Position numbers and translations under genes: made by a program
Shown: in pieces, positions 20,472 to 28,933 of the stretch
How positions within the stretch are numbered: position 1 is the first letter of the stretch
How the letters are laid out: every line of letters begins with the position of its first letter
Notes under the pieces: generated by a model
Told to the model about the DNA's origin: nothing
Database searches by the model: none
Seen by the model: the letters and a program-made list of their open reading frames with translations, nothing else
Assembly: GCA_019510435.1 (NCBI GenBank)
Contig: JAEKKJ010000012.1
Location: forward strand, 143,854-207,853
Length of the DNA: 64,000 nucleotides
Origin: Caulobacterales bacterium
GTDB lineage: Bacteria; Pseudomonadota; Alphaproteobacteria; Caulobacterales; Caulobacteraceae
Direction: 5' to 3'

Positions 20472-21701
20472 CTAGCTCCGGGTGGTGGCGGGGTCCCAGA
20501 CAAGTTCCAGGCGGGTCACGCCGTTGACGTGGCCGGACGCCATCTCCGGGTGCGAGCCGGGCTTCAGCTCGAACTCGGGGATGCGGGCGAGCCATTCCTC
20601 GAGGAAGACGGCGATCTCGCGCCGCGCGAGCACCGCGCCCGGGCAGGTGTGGGGGCCGTTGCCGAAGGCGGCGTGGCGCACGTCCTCGCGGCGGAAGTCC
20701 ACGGTCAGCGGGTCGGGGTTCAGCCGCTCGTCCAGGCCGAACAGCGAATTGGGGACCTGGATCAGCTCGCCGGCCTTCAGGGCGACGCCGCTGAGTTCGC
20801 AGTCCTCGGTCACGTAGCGGGCGGTGTTGGAGATCCCGTGGCGCCGGATCAGCTCCTCCAGGGCGTTCTTCTGCAGCTCCGGATGGGCGATCAGGTCGCG
20901 CCGGTGTTCGGGATGGGTGGCCATGAACCGGCAGATGAAGCCCAGCAGGGACGCCACGGTGTCCAGGCCGCCGAACAGCAGCAGGGTCAGGAGGCTGAAG
21001 GTTTCCTCGTTGGTGATGGGCCGATCCGCGACCTGGGCATGCACCACGGTGGAGATCAGGTCGTCGCCGGGACTGGCGCGCCGTGCTTCCACGAACTTGG
21101 CCAGGTAGCCCATCATGTTGGCCTGGGCCTCGCGGCGCTTGGCCTGGTCGGGGCTGCGCACCACGACCTCCGCCCACGGCAGCAGGGTCTCGCGGTCCTC
21201 GTAGGGCAGGTCGACCATCTTCATGAAGACGGCGATGGGCAGTTTGCGGGCGAAGTCCTCGATGAACTCGCATTCGCCGCGCGGGGCCAGGTCGGCGACC
21301 AGCCCGGCCGCCAGCTCGCGGACCATGGCCTCCACACTGTTGACCACCTTGGGCAGGAAGGCCGGCATGATGATCCGGCGGTAGGGGGTGTGGACCGGCG
21401 GGTCGACGCCCAGCGGCAGCGGGACGTGGGTCTGCTGCGGGTCGTAGGGCAGGGTGAAGACCCGGTGGCTGAAGCGCTGGAAGTTGGTCTGGATCTCGCG
21501 GATATCCTCGGCGCGGGTGGCGATCCAGTGGCCGCCGTTGCGAGGCGTCCAGAGGATGTCCGGACCTTCGTCCTGCAGCCGCTTCCAGGCCAGCTGGACA
21601 TCCTCGCCGGCGCCGGGCGGGGCGAAGAAGTCGAAGTCCACCACCCGCTCGGGCGGCACGTGGGCCGGGCGTTCGACGGGCGGGCGCGAGATGGCTTGCA
21701 T
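20472..21701 (-). CDS. cytochrome P450, P450cam (CYP101)-like
   Basis: A 409-residue protein that resembles camphor 5-exo-hydroxylase along its length as I remember it: HVPPERVVDFDFFAPP, then NGGHWIATR, the I-helix FGGLDTV, GLDER in the beta region, heme loop FGNGPHTCPGAVLARRE (Cys near residue 353) and WDPATT at the C-terminus. The camphor-contacting region (AYDFIPTSMDPP with Tyr96 in P450cam) here reads HVPLPLGVDPP, so the hydrogen-bonding Tyr is absent and a different substrate is expected. Start ATG 21701 rather than the longer track frame. No dedicated putidaredoxin is adjacent. Confidence 0.92.
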   Translation of the reverse strand: MQAISRPPVERPAHVPPERVVDFDFFAPPGAGEDVQLAWKRLQDEGPDILWTPRNGGHWIATRAEDIREIQTNFQRFSHRVFTLPYDPQQTHVPLPLGVDPPVHTPYRRIIMPAFLPKVVNSVEAMVRELAAGLVADLAPRGECEFIEDFARKLPIAVFMKMVDLPYEDRETLLPWAEVVVRSPDQAKRREAQANMMGYLAKFVEARRASPGDDLISTVVHAQVADRPITNEETFSLLTLLLFGGLDTVASLLGFICRFMATHPEHRRDLIAHPELQKNALEELIRRHGISNTARYVTEDCELSGVALKAGELIQVPNSLFGLDERLNPDPLTVDFRREDVRHAAFGNGPHTCPGAVLARREIAVFLEEWLARIPEFELKPGSHPEMASGHVNGVTRLELVWDPATTRS

Positions 21702-21721
21702 GGTGTTCTCCCCGGGATCTT

Positions 21722-22522
21722 TCAGCCGACCGTGAAGCCGCCATCCACCAGCAGCTTTGCGCCGGTGATGTAGCTGGCGGCCGGGCTGGCCAGGAACAGG
21801 ATGGCGCGGGCCATCTCGATGGGCTGGGCGATGCGGCCCGTCGGGTTGCGGCCCGGGATCAGGGCCGGGCCGGCGAGGTCGACATGGGTCTCGCGGACGC
21901 GCGCGCCGCCGGCGGTCTGCATGCCCCCGGGCAGCACCGAGTTCACGCGCACGCCGTCCTTGGCGAACTCCACCGCGGCCAGGCGGGTGATGGCGTCGAC
22001 CCCCGCCTTGGAGGAGTCGTAGTGCATGTTGGGGAAGATGGTCGGGTGGACCGAGCTCATGGACGAGACGTTGACCACCGCCCCGCCGCCGCGCCCGCGC
22101 ATCTGGCGCACCGCTTCGCGCAGGCAGAGAAAGGTCCCGCGCGCGTTCACCGCATGCATCCGGTCCCACTCCTCGACCGGCATGGAGAGGGTGTCGGCCT
22201 TCTGGCGGTAGGCGGCGTTGTTCACCAGCACGTCGACGCCGCCGAACGCCTCGGCCGCGGCCGCAAACGCCCGCTGGACGGAAGCCTCGTCCGCTACGTC
22301 CATCTCGACGCCGAGGGTGGAGCTGATGGCCTGCAGCTCGTCCGCCGCCGCCTTGGCCGCAGCGCCGTCCAGGTCGCCGATCACGACCCGGGCGCCGACC
22401 TCGGCGAAGAGGCGCGCCGTCGCCAGGCCCAGGCCCGATGCCCCGCCCGTGACGAGGGCGACCTTGTCCGTCAGGGTGAAGGCGGCCAGCGCTTCGGCCG
22501 AGCTCGATGTGAGCGACGCCAT
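21722..22522 (-). CDS. short-chain dehydrogenase/reductase (SDR)
   Basis: A classical SDR of about 266 residues. It shows the NAD(P) motif GGASGLGLA, an acidic residue after strand 2 (VIGDLDG) favouring NAD, NNAA after strand 4, catalytic Ser in NVSSMSS and the Tyr-Lys pair in HYDSSKAG, and a SPAASYITGAKLLVDGG end. It oxidises an alcohol, plausibly the product of the P450 encoded 20 bases downstream. Start ATG 22522 follows GGGAGGA by 4 bases; the track start at 22534 has no ribosome-binding sequence. Its promoter region is shared with a divergent SDR gene and contains a TAACCTATCTAGC site. Confidence 0.92.
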   Translation of the reverse strand: MASLTSSSAEALAAFTLTDKVALVTGGASGLGLATARLFAEVGARVVIGDLDGAAAKAAADELQAISSTLGVEMDVADEASVQRAFAAAAEAFGGVDVLVNNAAYRQKADTLSMPVEEWDRMHAVNARGTFLCLREAVRQMRGRGGGAVVNVSSMSSVHPTIFPNMHYDSSKAGVDAITRLAAVEFAKDGVRVNSVLPGGMQTAGGARVRETHVDLAGPALIPGRNPTGRIAQPIEMARAILFLASPAASYITGAKLLVDGGFTVG

Positions 22523-22558
22523 CGTTCCTCCCACTGTATTCTTCTTGGGGGAATTGTA

Positions 22559-22571
22559 TAACCTATCTAGC
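22559..22571 (+). promoter_or_regulatory. TAACTTnnnTAGC-type site (1 mismatch) between divergent SDR operons
   Basis: TAACCTATCTAGC matches 9 of 10 fixed positions. It is central in the short region between the minus-strand SDR-P450-MFS operon (37 bases away) and the plus-strand SDR-hydrolase operon (22 bases away), an ideal place to control both. Confidence 0.65.
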
Positions 22572-22593
22572 GAATAAGAGAAGGGGTGGGAGC

Positions 22594-23316
22594 ATGGACG
22601 TGACGCGGCGACTGTTCGGCCTGGACGGCCGGTCGGCGGCGGTGGTCGGGGCGACGCCCGTCGGCGCAGCGACGGTCCGGCTCTTCGAGGAGGCGGGTGC
22701 GCGGGCGCTGCTGTTGCCCACCGTCCATGAGGGCGATGGCGAGGCCCTGGACCCGTGCGACGAGGCCGCGGTCGGCGCCCGGCTCGACGCGCTGATGGCC
22801 GAGCAGGATGGGCTGGACGTCTTCGTCTACGCCGTCACCACGCCCGGGACCTATCCGTTCGGCGAGATGACCCTGGCGCAGTGGGACCGGCTGCAGGCGG
22901 CCAACCTGCGCGGCGCCTTCGTCTGTCTGCGCGAGGCGGTGCGCCGGATGGTCCCGCGTGGCGGCGGCCGGCTGGTGGCGGTCTCCACCATGGGCGCGCT
23001 GCACCCGGTGCTGAACGGCAACGCGGCCTACGGCGCCTCGAAGGCGGGGCTGAACGCCATGGTCCGCTCCATCGCCCTGGACCACGCCGCCGACGGCATC
23101 CGCGCCAACGCCCTGCTCTGCGGGGCCGTGCCGGTCGGGCCAGCGCCGCCGGACGCGGGGCGCTCGGCGGGACCGGCCTTCCAGCCCGGTCGGCTGATGC
23201 TGGGCATGGCCGAGCCGGAGGCGATGGCGGCCGCCGTGCTGTACCTGGCCTCGCCGGCGGGCGGCTTCATCACCGGCCAGAGCCTGGTCGCCGACGGCGG
23301 CTTCCTGATCTCATGA
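22594..23316 (+). CDS. SDR family protein with atypical cofactor loop
   Basis: A 240-residue SDR with the catalytic Ser region AVSTMGALHP, Tyr-Lys motif AYGASKAG and C-terminal SPAGGFITGQSLVADGG. The dinucleotide loop reads VVGATPVGAATV, lacking the usual TGxxxGxG spacing, and the segment between strands 2 and 4 is shortened, so cofactor binding may be altered. It is therefore either an SDR of unusual cofactor use or a partner subunit. The next gene overlaps its stop by an ATGA, indicating coupled translation with an alpha/beta hydrolase. Confidence 0.85.
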   Translation: MDVTRRLFGLDGRSAAVVGATPVGAATVRLFEEAGARALLLPTVHEGDGEALDPCDEAAVGARLDALMAEQDGLDVFVYAVTTPGTYPFGEMTLAQWDRLQAANLRGAFVCLREAVRRMVPRGGGRLVAVSTMGALHPVLNGNAAYGASKAGLNAMVRSIALDHAADGIRANALLCGAVPVGPAPPDAGRSAGPAFQPGRLMLGMAEPEAMAAAVLYLASPAGGFITGQSLVADGGFLIS

Positions 23317-24176
23317 CCGCGGAGGCCTCTATGATCGCGCCGATCCTGATCGATGTCGCCGGCCTGCGGCTCTCGGCCCTGGAGGCCAGGCCGGCAGGGC
23401 CGGCCAAAGGCCTCGTCCTGGCGCTGCACGGCGGCGGCTATCGCGCCGGCTACTGGGATTATCCGCCGAATTCGCTGCTGCCGATGGCGGCGGCGCGGGG
23501 CTTCCATGCCGTGGCCGTGGACCGCCCCGGCTATGGCGCCGCCTTCGACCAGACCTGCGGCCTCGCGCGCCAGGCGGAGATCGTGTTCGACGTCATCGAT
23601 CACTTGAAGCGCGGCGACGGCGACGTCCCGGTGCTGGTGGCCGGCCACTCCATGGGCGGCATCCTGGCCCTGATGATGGCCGCCTCCGCGCGCAGCCCCG
23701 CGATCGCGGCGGTCGACGCGTGCGGCGTGCCCCTGGCCTTTCAGCCGGCCATGGCCAAGGCGCTGGCCGCCCGGCGGCCCCAGCCGGGACAGACCCACTA
23801 CGACGCCGCGCCCGCCAGCCAGGGCCACATGCTGTTCTACGGGCCGCAGGCGACGTTCGACCCGGCGGTCCTGGCCTACGATGACACCATCGCCGCGCCC
23901 GTGCCGGTGGCCGAACTGCCCGACGGCGCGGCGGCGCCGGACACCATGCCGGCGGTGATGGCGGCGATCACCCTGCCCGTGCGGCTGAGCTTCGCGGCGT
24001 TCGAGGGCGCCTCGGTGGTGGACGACGCGATGGTCGCCAGGGCCCGCGGATGGCTGGCCGGCAGCGCCCGCGCCGAGGTGCGCATCCAGCCCGACGCCGG
24101 CCACAACATCAGCCTGCACCGCGTGGGCGCCGACTTCCACCGCGGCGTGCTGAATGCGTTCGAGGCCCTGATCTAG
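23313..24176 (+). CDS. alpha/beta hydrolase
   Basis: A 287-residue alpha/beta-fold hydrolase. The nucleophile elbow is GHSMGG near residue 112, the oxyanion strand is LALHGGGYRAGYW near residue 35, and the catalytic His is probably in DAGHNISLH near residue 265. It should hydrolyse an ester, thioester or C-C bond; the last is possible in ring-cleavage pathways but cannot be shown. ATG 23313 overlaps the SDR stop codon; a second start at 23331 is possible. The end converges with and overlaps the carboxymuconolactone-decarboxylase-like gene by 4 bases. Confidence 0.88.
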   Translation: MTAEASMIAPILIDVAGLRLSALEARPAGPAKGLVLALHGGGYRAGYWDYPPNSLLPMAAARGFHAVAVDRPGYGAAFDQTCGLARQAEIVFDVIDHLKRGDGDVPVLVAGHSMGGILALMMAASARSPAIAAVDACGVPLAFQPAMAKALAARRPQPGQTHYDAAPASQGHMLFYGPQATFDPAVLAYDDTIAAPVPVAELPDGAAAPDTMPAVMAAITLPVRLSFAAFEGASVVDDAMVARARGWLAGSARAEVRIQPDAGHNISLHRVGADFHRGVLNAFEALI

Positions 24177-24730
24177 CCGTCCGTGGCATGGCGCACGACC
24201 GATGCGCCCAGGACGTCGTCGAGCTCCAACTCGGCGACCTCGGAGATGCGCAGGATCATCATATAGGTCCCGATCACATAGAGGGTCTCGACCAGCTGGC
24301 GCGGCGAATAGAAGGCCGCCAGGGCCTGGAAGGCGAAGTCGTCCACCCGGACCGCCTCGACCGCCTGGCGGGTGAAGGCCAGGAGGGCCCGCTCGCGGTC
24401 GGAGAAGGCTGGATCCCCGAACCGGTCGGCGGCGATGGCCGCGACCTGGGCGTCGGGGACGCCCATCGAGGCGGCCACCTGCAGGTGCTGGGCCCATTCG
24501 TAGGCGCCGCGTTCGAGGTGCAGGACCGCCAGGGTGACCAGCTCGCGCTCCAGCGGCGGGAGGTCCAGTTCGGCGAAGATCGCCCGGGTCATGCGGCTGA
24601 AGCCGGGGTAGACCGTCTTGCCGTGCGCCAGCAGGCGGAAGAGGGCCAGCTTGCCGGCCGGGCTGTTCCGATAGACCTCGGCCTGCTCGGGCGTCAGGTC
24701 CTCGGGGGCGACCAGGGGGATGCGGGTCAT
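24173..24730 (-). CDS. carboxymuconolactone decarboxylase (CMD) family protein, no cysteine pair
   Basis: A 185-residue all-helical protein of the CMD/AhpD superfamily. The core helix reads ELVTLAVLHLERGAYEWAQHLQVAASMGVP, with the Glu and His positions of the family proton relay kept. The C-x-x-C or single Cys of AhpD-like peroxidase members is absent, so it is more likely a lyase, an isomerase or an orphan than a redox enzyme. It ends an operon behind the SDR gene 19 bases upstream. Start ATG 24730. Confidence 0.85.
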   Translation of the reverse strand: MTRIPLVAPEDLTPEQAEVYRNSPAGKLALFRLLAHGKTVYPGFSRMTRAIFAELDLPPLERELVTLAVLHLERGAYEWAQHLQVAASMGVPDAQVAAIAADRFGDPAFSDRERALLAFTRQAVEAVRVDDFAFQALAAFYSPRQLVETLYVIGTYMMILRISEVAELELDDVLGASVVRHATDG

Positions 24731-24749
24731 GCGCGGCGTCTCCAGGCGC

Positions 24750-25583
24750 TCAGCGGGTGGCGGATTCGCCGGCCAGGCGTTCGTAGGCGGCGAGGGGGGC
24801 GATGGCGGTGACGCCGCCGTCGACCGGCAGGCAGGCGCCGGTGATGAAGCGGGCTTCCGGCCCGGCGAGGAAGAGGGCCGCCTGGGCCACGTCCCAGGCG
24901 TCGCCCTCGATCTCCAGCGGCGCGATCCGGCGACGGGTCTCGCGGGCGGCGGGGCCGGCAAACCGCTCCACCAGCGGCGTCAGGATATGGCCGGGGGCGA
25001 TGGCGTTGGCGCGCAGGCCCTGCGGCCCATACATCACCGCCAGCTCGCGGGTGAACTGGATCAGCGCCGCCTTGGCCGGTCCGTAGGCGCCGACGCCGTG
25101 CGCGCGCAGGCCGGCCACCGAGGCGATGTTGACCACCGCCTTGCCCTGGCCCGCCAGCAGGGCGGCGATGGCCGCGCGGGTGACGAAGACGGCGCTGTTG
25201 AGGTTGAGGTCCAACCCCTGGGCCCAGGCGGCGTCGGCCATCTCCTCCAGCCGGGCGCCGCCCGAGCCGAGGCCGAGGTTGTTGACCAGCACGTCCAGGC
25301 CGCCCAGCCAGGCCAGCGCCTGGGCCACCGCAGCGGCGGCCTCGGTGGGCTGGGTGAGATCGGCGGGGAAGACCCGCGCCTCGCCGCCGCGCTCGGCGAT
25401 CATGGCCTGGGTCGCCGCGGCTCGCTCGACGTCGCGGTCCAGCAGCGCCAGGCGCGCGCCCTCGCGGGCGAACAGCACGGAGATGGCGCGCCCCGTGCCG
25501 ACGCCGTCGCCCTGCGACCCCGCGCCGGTGACCAGCGCGCGCCAGTCCTGCAGGCGCCCGTATGCGGCGGCCGGTTCCGGCAT
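24750..25583 (-). CDS. short-chain dehydrogenase/reductase
   Basis: A 277-residue SDR. The cofactor loop is GAGSQGDGVGTGRAI, longer than usual by a few residues; NNLG, catalytic Ser in NIASVAGLRA, Tyr-Lys in AYGPAKAA and PVDGG near the C-terminus follow. An aspartate after strand 2 (LLDRD) suggests NAD. ATG 25583 is preferred over the track start because GGGAGGAG lies 7 bases upstream. It heads a two-gene operon with the CMD-family gene and is divergent from the AraC regulator. No copy of the recurring motif was seen in that divergent region. Confidence 0.9.
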   Translation of the reverse strand: MPEPAAAYGRLQDWRALVTGAGSQGDGVGTGRAISVLFAREGARLALLDRDVERAAATQAMIAERGGEARVFPADLTQPTEAAAAVAQALAWLGGLDVLVNNLGLGSGGARLEEMADAAWAQGLDLNLNSAVFVTRAAIAALLAGQGKAVVNIASVAGLRAHGVGAYGPAKAALIQFTRELAVMYGPQGLRANAIAPGHILTPLVERFAGPAARETRRRIAPLEIEGDAWDVAQAALFLAGPEARFITGACLPVDGGVTAIAPLAAYERLAGESATR

Positions 25584-25686
25584 CAGCGGCTCCTCCCGAT
25601 CCTGCTGTACTGAGCGCGCGGCGGCGCCCTCGGAGTAGGGGGTTCCTTTCCATTGCGCAGGGGGTGATTTCGTTCGAGAAGGTGGG

Positions 25687-26658
25687 ATGCCCGAGCTTGT
25701 GGTGGCCGCGCTGCCGAACACCTGCCTGGCGAGCCTCGGCGCCGTGCTGGACGCGCATGCCCTGCTGAGCGCGCTCTACGAGTCCAACCACGCCCTCAGC
25801 GACTATTCCCGCATGGCGACGCAGGTGCGCATCGCCACCCTGGACGGCGGGCCCGTGACGCTGGCGGGCGGACGGACGCTAGCCTCCGATGGCAGCCTCG
25901 CGTCGGCCACCGAGCCGCGGCTCGTCTACCTGCCGGCGTTCGAGCCGGCCGACCCGCAGGCGCCGGGGGCGGCGGCCGAGGATCGCGGCCTGCTGGACTG
26001 GCTGCGGGGCCGCACGGCGGCGGGCGGCGTGATCGCGGCGGCCGGCGCCGGGGTCTGGCCGCTGGCGCGGGCGGGGGTGCTGGCCGCGGGGCCGGCGTGC
26101 GTCGAACCCCGCCTCGCGCCGGCCTTTCGCCGGACCTTCCCGCGGATCGAACTGGATCTGGTCAGGCCCCACAGTCCGGCGGGTCCGGTGATGACCTGCG
26201 GCCGGCTTGGCTTCGAGCGGGACTTCGTGGCGCGGGTGTTCGACCAGGCGGTCTCGCCGGGAGTCGGCGCCTGGCTGCGCATGAACTGGGGCGGGTCGGG
26301 CGACATGGCCGCGCCGGCGCTCGCCGACCCGTTGGTCGCCCAGGCCCAGCTCTGGATCCGCGAGCGATTCACCGACAGCTTCCGGATCCAGGACCTCGCG
26401 GCCAGCCTCTCCGTCAGCCACCAGACCCTGATCCGTCGCTTTCGCCAGGTCGCCGGCACGACACCGCGCGACTACGCCCAGCGCCTCCGCATCCAGGCGG
26501 CCCAGATGATGCTGCGCGACACCACCCGCACCGTCGGCGAGATCGCGGCCCTGGTGGGCTATTCCGACGTGCCGACCTTCCGGGCGGTGTTCCGGGTCCA
26601 GGTGGGCCAGGCGCCGGCCGCGTTCCGATCGATGGCGCGGGCTCCGAACGGAAAATAA
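25687..26658 (+). CDS. GlxA-type AraC family transcriptional regulator
   Basis: A 323-residue regulator with an N-terminal DJ-1/PfpI-like domain, about residues 1-190, as a ligand-sensing module, and a C-terminal AraC double helix-turn-helix. DNA-binding hallmarks are IQDLAASLSVSHQTLIRRFRQVAGTTPRDYAQRLRIQAA and VGEIAALVGYSDVPTFRAVFRVQVGQAPAAFR. The cysteine nucleophile typical of DJ-1 proteins is not obvious. It is divergent from the SDR-CMD operon and upstream of the dioxygenase gene, so either may be its target. Confidence 0.92.
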   Translation: MPELVVAALPNTCLASLGAVLDAHALLSALYESNHALSDYSRMATQVRIATLDGGPVTLAGGRTLASDGSLASATEPRLVYLPAFEPADPQAPGAAAEDRGLLDWLRGRTAAGGVIAAAGAGVWPLARAGVLAAGPACVEPRLAPAFRRTFPRIELDLVRPHSPAGPVMTCGRLGFERDFVARVFDQAVSPGVGAWLRMNWGGSGDMAAPALADPLVAQAQLWIRERFTDSFRIQDLAASLSVSHQTLIRRFRQVAGTTPRDYAQRLRIQAAQMMLRDTTRTVGEIAALVGYSDVPTFRAVFRVQVGQAPAAFRSMARAPNGK

Positions 26659-26743
26659 CCCCCTGGAATCTCATCAAAACAGCCCTGTTTGTCGCGCTCA
26701 GCGGGCGGATGATGGGCGCAAGACGATCTCCAGGGAGGCGCGC

Positions 26744-27730
26744 ATGCCGGACGGAACCCAGGCCCAGCCGGCCGCCCTGCCGGCCATGGGCGAGCTCAAG
26801 ACCCACAACCACCTGCTGGGCGACCGCGCGGCGCTGGACGCGGCCTGGACGCGGGACGGCTACTGGTTCTTCCGCGACATGCTGGACCGCGCGGCGGTGG
26901 GGCGGCTGCGGGCGGAGTTCGTGGCCGAGCTGGAACGGCAGGGCGTGATCGACCCGGTCGGCGATGCGCCCACCGAGGCGAGCGTGCGCTACAACGGCGC
27001 CAGCCTGGCGGCCTATCCGTTCCGCATGGAGCCCCTGGCCGAGCGGCAGCCGTGGCGCGCCTTCGTGGCCGAGCCGGCGATCGACGCCTTCTTCACCCGC
27101 CTGTTCGGGGAGCCGCCGTTCTGGGTCCCGGTGGTGGAGTATCGCGCGACGCCGCCGGCGCAGGACCGCAGCCGGGCGCGCTTCGACGGCATCCACCAGG
27201 ACGGCCCCTACAGCCCCGGCATCCCGTTCCGCATCTGCTGGTTCCCGTTGGCGGAGATCGATGCGGACACGGGCGGCCTGGCGCTGGTGGAGGGCCTGAC
27301 CGACCAGGTCAATCGCCACCCGTTGGCGGCCGGCTCCAACACCTCGATCCCGGCCCAGGACCTTCCCGCCGACCGCTGGCGGCGCACGACCTACCAGCCG
27401 GGCGACGTGCTGCTGATGAACCTGTGGACGCCGCACAGCGGCCTCTCGAACCTCTCCGACCGCTTCCGGCTCTCCATGGACCACCGGGTGATGGCGCGCT
27501 CCGACCGGTGCCCGCTGGTGGGCGAGCTCGTGGCCATCGACGACGGCGCGGTCACCGTGTTGGCCGAGGGCGAGTGCGTGACGCTGCGCATCGAGCCCGA
27601 CACCTACGTGCGCAACGACGTGGGCCGGAAGCTCGCCGGGGCGGCCATCGCCGAATTCTTTCGCCCGGGCCGCGAGGTCATCATCGCCTTCGAGGGCGAC
27701 AAGGCGACCGTGGTCCGGCCGCCGCACTGA
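26744..27730 (+). CDS. phytanoyl-CoA dioxygenase family protein
   Basis: A 328-residue Fe(II)/2-oxoglutarate-type oxygenase. The iron ligands are the HQD of IHQDGPYSP near residue 153 and a distal His in TPHSGLSNLSDRFRLSMDHR near residue 230, followed by the Arg expected to bind 2-oxoglutarate. It would hydroxylate an organic substrate with loss of CO2 from 2-oxoglutarate. Start ATG 26744 follows CCAGGGAGG. It stands alone between the AraC gene and a convergent kinase-like gene, with 5 bases between the two stop codons, and no copy of the recurring operator precedes it. Confidence 0.87.
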   Translation: MPDGTQAQPAALPAMGELKTHNHLLGDRAALDAAWTRDGYWFFRDMLDRAAVGRLRAEFVAELERQGVIDPVGDAPTEASVRYNGASLAAYPFRMEPLAERQPWRAFVAEPAIDAFFTRLFGEPPFWVPVVEYRATPPAQDRSRARFDGIHQDGPYSPGIPFRICWFPLAEIDADTGGLALVEGLTDQVNRHPLAAGSNTSIPAQDLPADRWRRTTYQPGDVLLMNLWTPHSGLSNLSDRFRLSMDHRVMARSDRCPLVGELVAIDDGAVTVLAEGECVTLRIEPDTYVRNDVGRKLAGAAIAEFFRPGREVIIAFEGDKATVVRPPH

Positions 27731-27735
27731 GCCAC

Positions 27736-28839
27736 TCAGGCCAGGCCGTGGTCGACCATGGCCTGGGCGAAGCGCCCGGCGCAGGCGGCGTTGTAGGCCT
27801 CCGGCTGGAAGGTGGTGCTGTTGGCGAGCCAGACCAGGAAGCCGTAGGGCAGGAAGTCGAGGTAGCGGCGCAGGCCTTCGTCGGGATCGAGGTCCGGTCC
27901 GCCGGCTGCGGCGAGCTCGCCAAGGTAGCCGGCCAGCAGCCGCCGTTCGTGCGCGCGCCGGTCCTCCACCGAGAGCGCCGAGGCCAGGTAGTAGGCGACG
28001 TCGAAGCCCCAGGCCCCGCGCCAGACGCACTGCCAGTCGAGCAGGCCGGGGCGCCCGTCCGCCCCCCGGTAGCTGTTGCCGATGTGGGCGTCGCCATGGA
28101 GCATGACCACGTCCGTATCCAGCAGGCCGGCCGCCAGGGTGCGCTCGAAGGCGCGCTGGATACGGTTGGGCTCCTGCAGTTCCGATGGGAGCGAGTCGCC
28201 GCGAGGCAGGGCCAAGTAGCTTTCAAGCTGGGGCGTCTCGCAGATGTAGGCCAGATAGCTGCCGGGCTCGCCCACGTCGCTGAACAGCGGCCGCAGCCAC
28301 CCGTGCGCCGCCTGCCAGGCCTGGCGGAAGGTGCGGCCATGCATCTGGGCCAGCATGGCGAGCATCCGTTCGGCCTCGTCGGGCCGGACCGGCTCGAGGG
28401 GGTTGCGGAACACAGCGCCCGCGCTGCGCAGGTCCTCCAGCAGCAGCACCCCGTCCAGCCGCGCCTCGTCCCAGGCCGCGCCGTAGCAGCGCGGCGCATT
28501 CACCGGCAGGTCCGCCAGCAATTCCGCATAGACCCGGGGCTCGCGGGAAAAGATGCCGACGCCGCGCAGGATCTCGCTGGTCGGCTCCCAGCCGCCCTTG
28601 ATCCACATGCGCGGCGGACCCTGCGGGCCGGGCGCGTAGGCGAGGCGCAGCAGGGCCTTGGTGGCGGTGCCGTGGGCCCGGTCTTCGATCTCGAAGGCCG
28701 CCACACGCACGCCGGGAAACCGGTCCGCCAGCAGGGCGGTCAGCATCCCCGGCGAAACGGCCGCCAGGTCCTGGGGGATCGACGAAGGCTCCGCCAAAGA
28801 CTCCGCCGCATATTCGACTCTCAAAGTCGCCCTGGGCAT
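27736..28839 (-). CDS. APH/ecdysteroid-kinase-like phosphotransferase
   Basis: A 367-residue protein with the aminoglycoside-phosphotransferase/choline-kinase fold. The catalytic loop is MLHGDAHIGNSYRG near residue 245, with Asp as base and Asn as Mg ligand, followed by LLDWQCVWRG as the Asp-Trp magnesium motif. Such bacterial homologues phosphorylate small alcohols and are frequent in steroid or terpenoid catabolic loci, but their substrates are mostly unknown. The divergent promoter region it shares with the NTF2-like gene has an exact TAACTTAGTTAGC site 27 bases before its start. Confidence 0.85.
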   Translation of the reverse strand: MPRATLRVEYAAESLAEPSSIPQDLAAVSPGMLTALLADRFPGVRVAAFEIEDRAHGTATKALLRLAYAPGPQGPPRMWIKGGWEPTSEILRGVGIFSREPRVYAELLADLPVNAPRCYGAAWDEARLDGVLLLEDLRSAGAVFRNPLEPVRPDEAERMLAMLAQMHGRTFRQAWQAAHGWLRPLFSDVGEPGSYLAYICETPQLESYLALPRGDSLPSELQEPNRIQRAFERTLAAGLLDTDVVMLHGDAHIGNSYRGADGRPGLLDWQCVWRGAWGFDVAYYLASALSVEDRRAHERRLLAGYLGELAAAGGPDLDPDEGLRRYLDFLPYGFLVWLANSTTFQPEAYNAACAGRFAQAMVDHGLA

Positions 28840-28865
28840 AGCCGCTTCCTCGTCTTATTATTATA

Positions 28866-28878
28866 TAACTTAGTTAGC
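28866..28878 (+). promoter_or_regulatory. TAACTTnnnTAGC site (exact) between kinase and NTF2-like genes
   Basis: TAACTTAGTTAGC is an exact match, with its AACTxAGTT core symmetrical, flanked by runs of A/T (TTATTATTATA). It is 27 bases before the kinase start and 56 bases before the NTF2-like start, so it can serve both directions. Confidence 0.7.
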
Positions 28879-28933
28879 TCATTAGACCGCGCCGCGACAA
28901 GGCACGGCATCGTGAACACGGGAGGAGGCCAGG

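Noticed and set aside
18238-21744. 1168-residue minus-strand ORF
   Set aside because: Its frame is a +1 shadow of the P450 and MFS genes and antisense to the GMC gene; the protein has no coherent domain.
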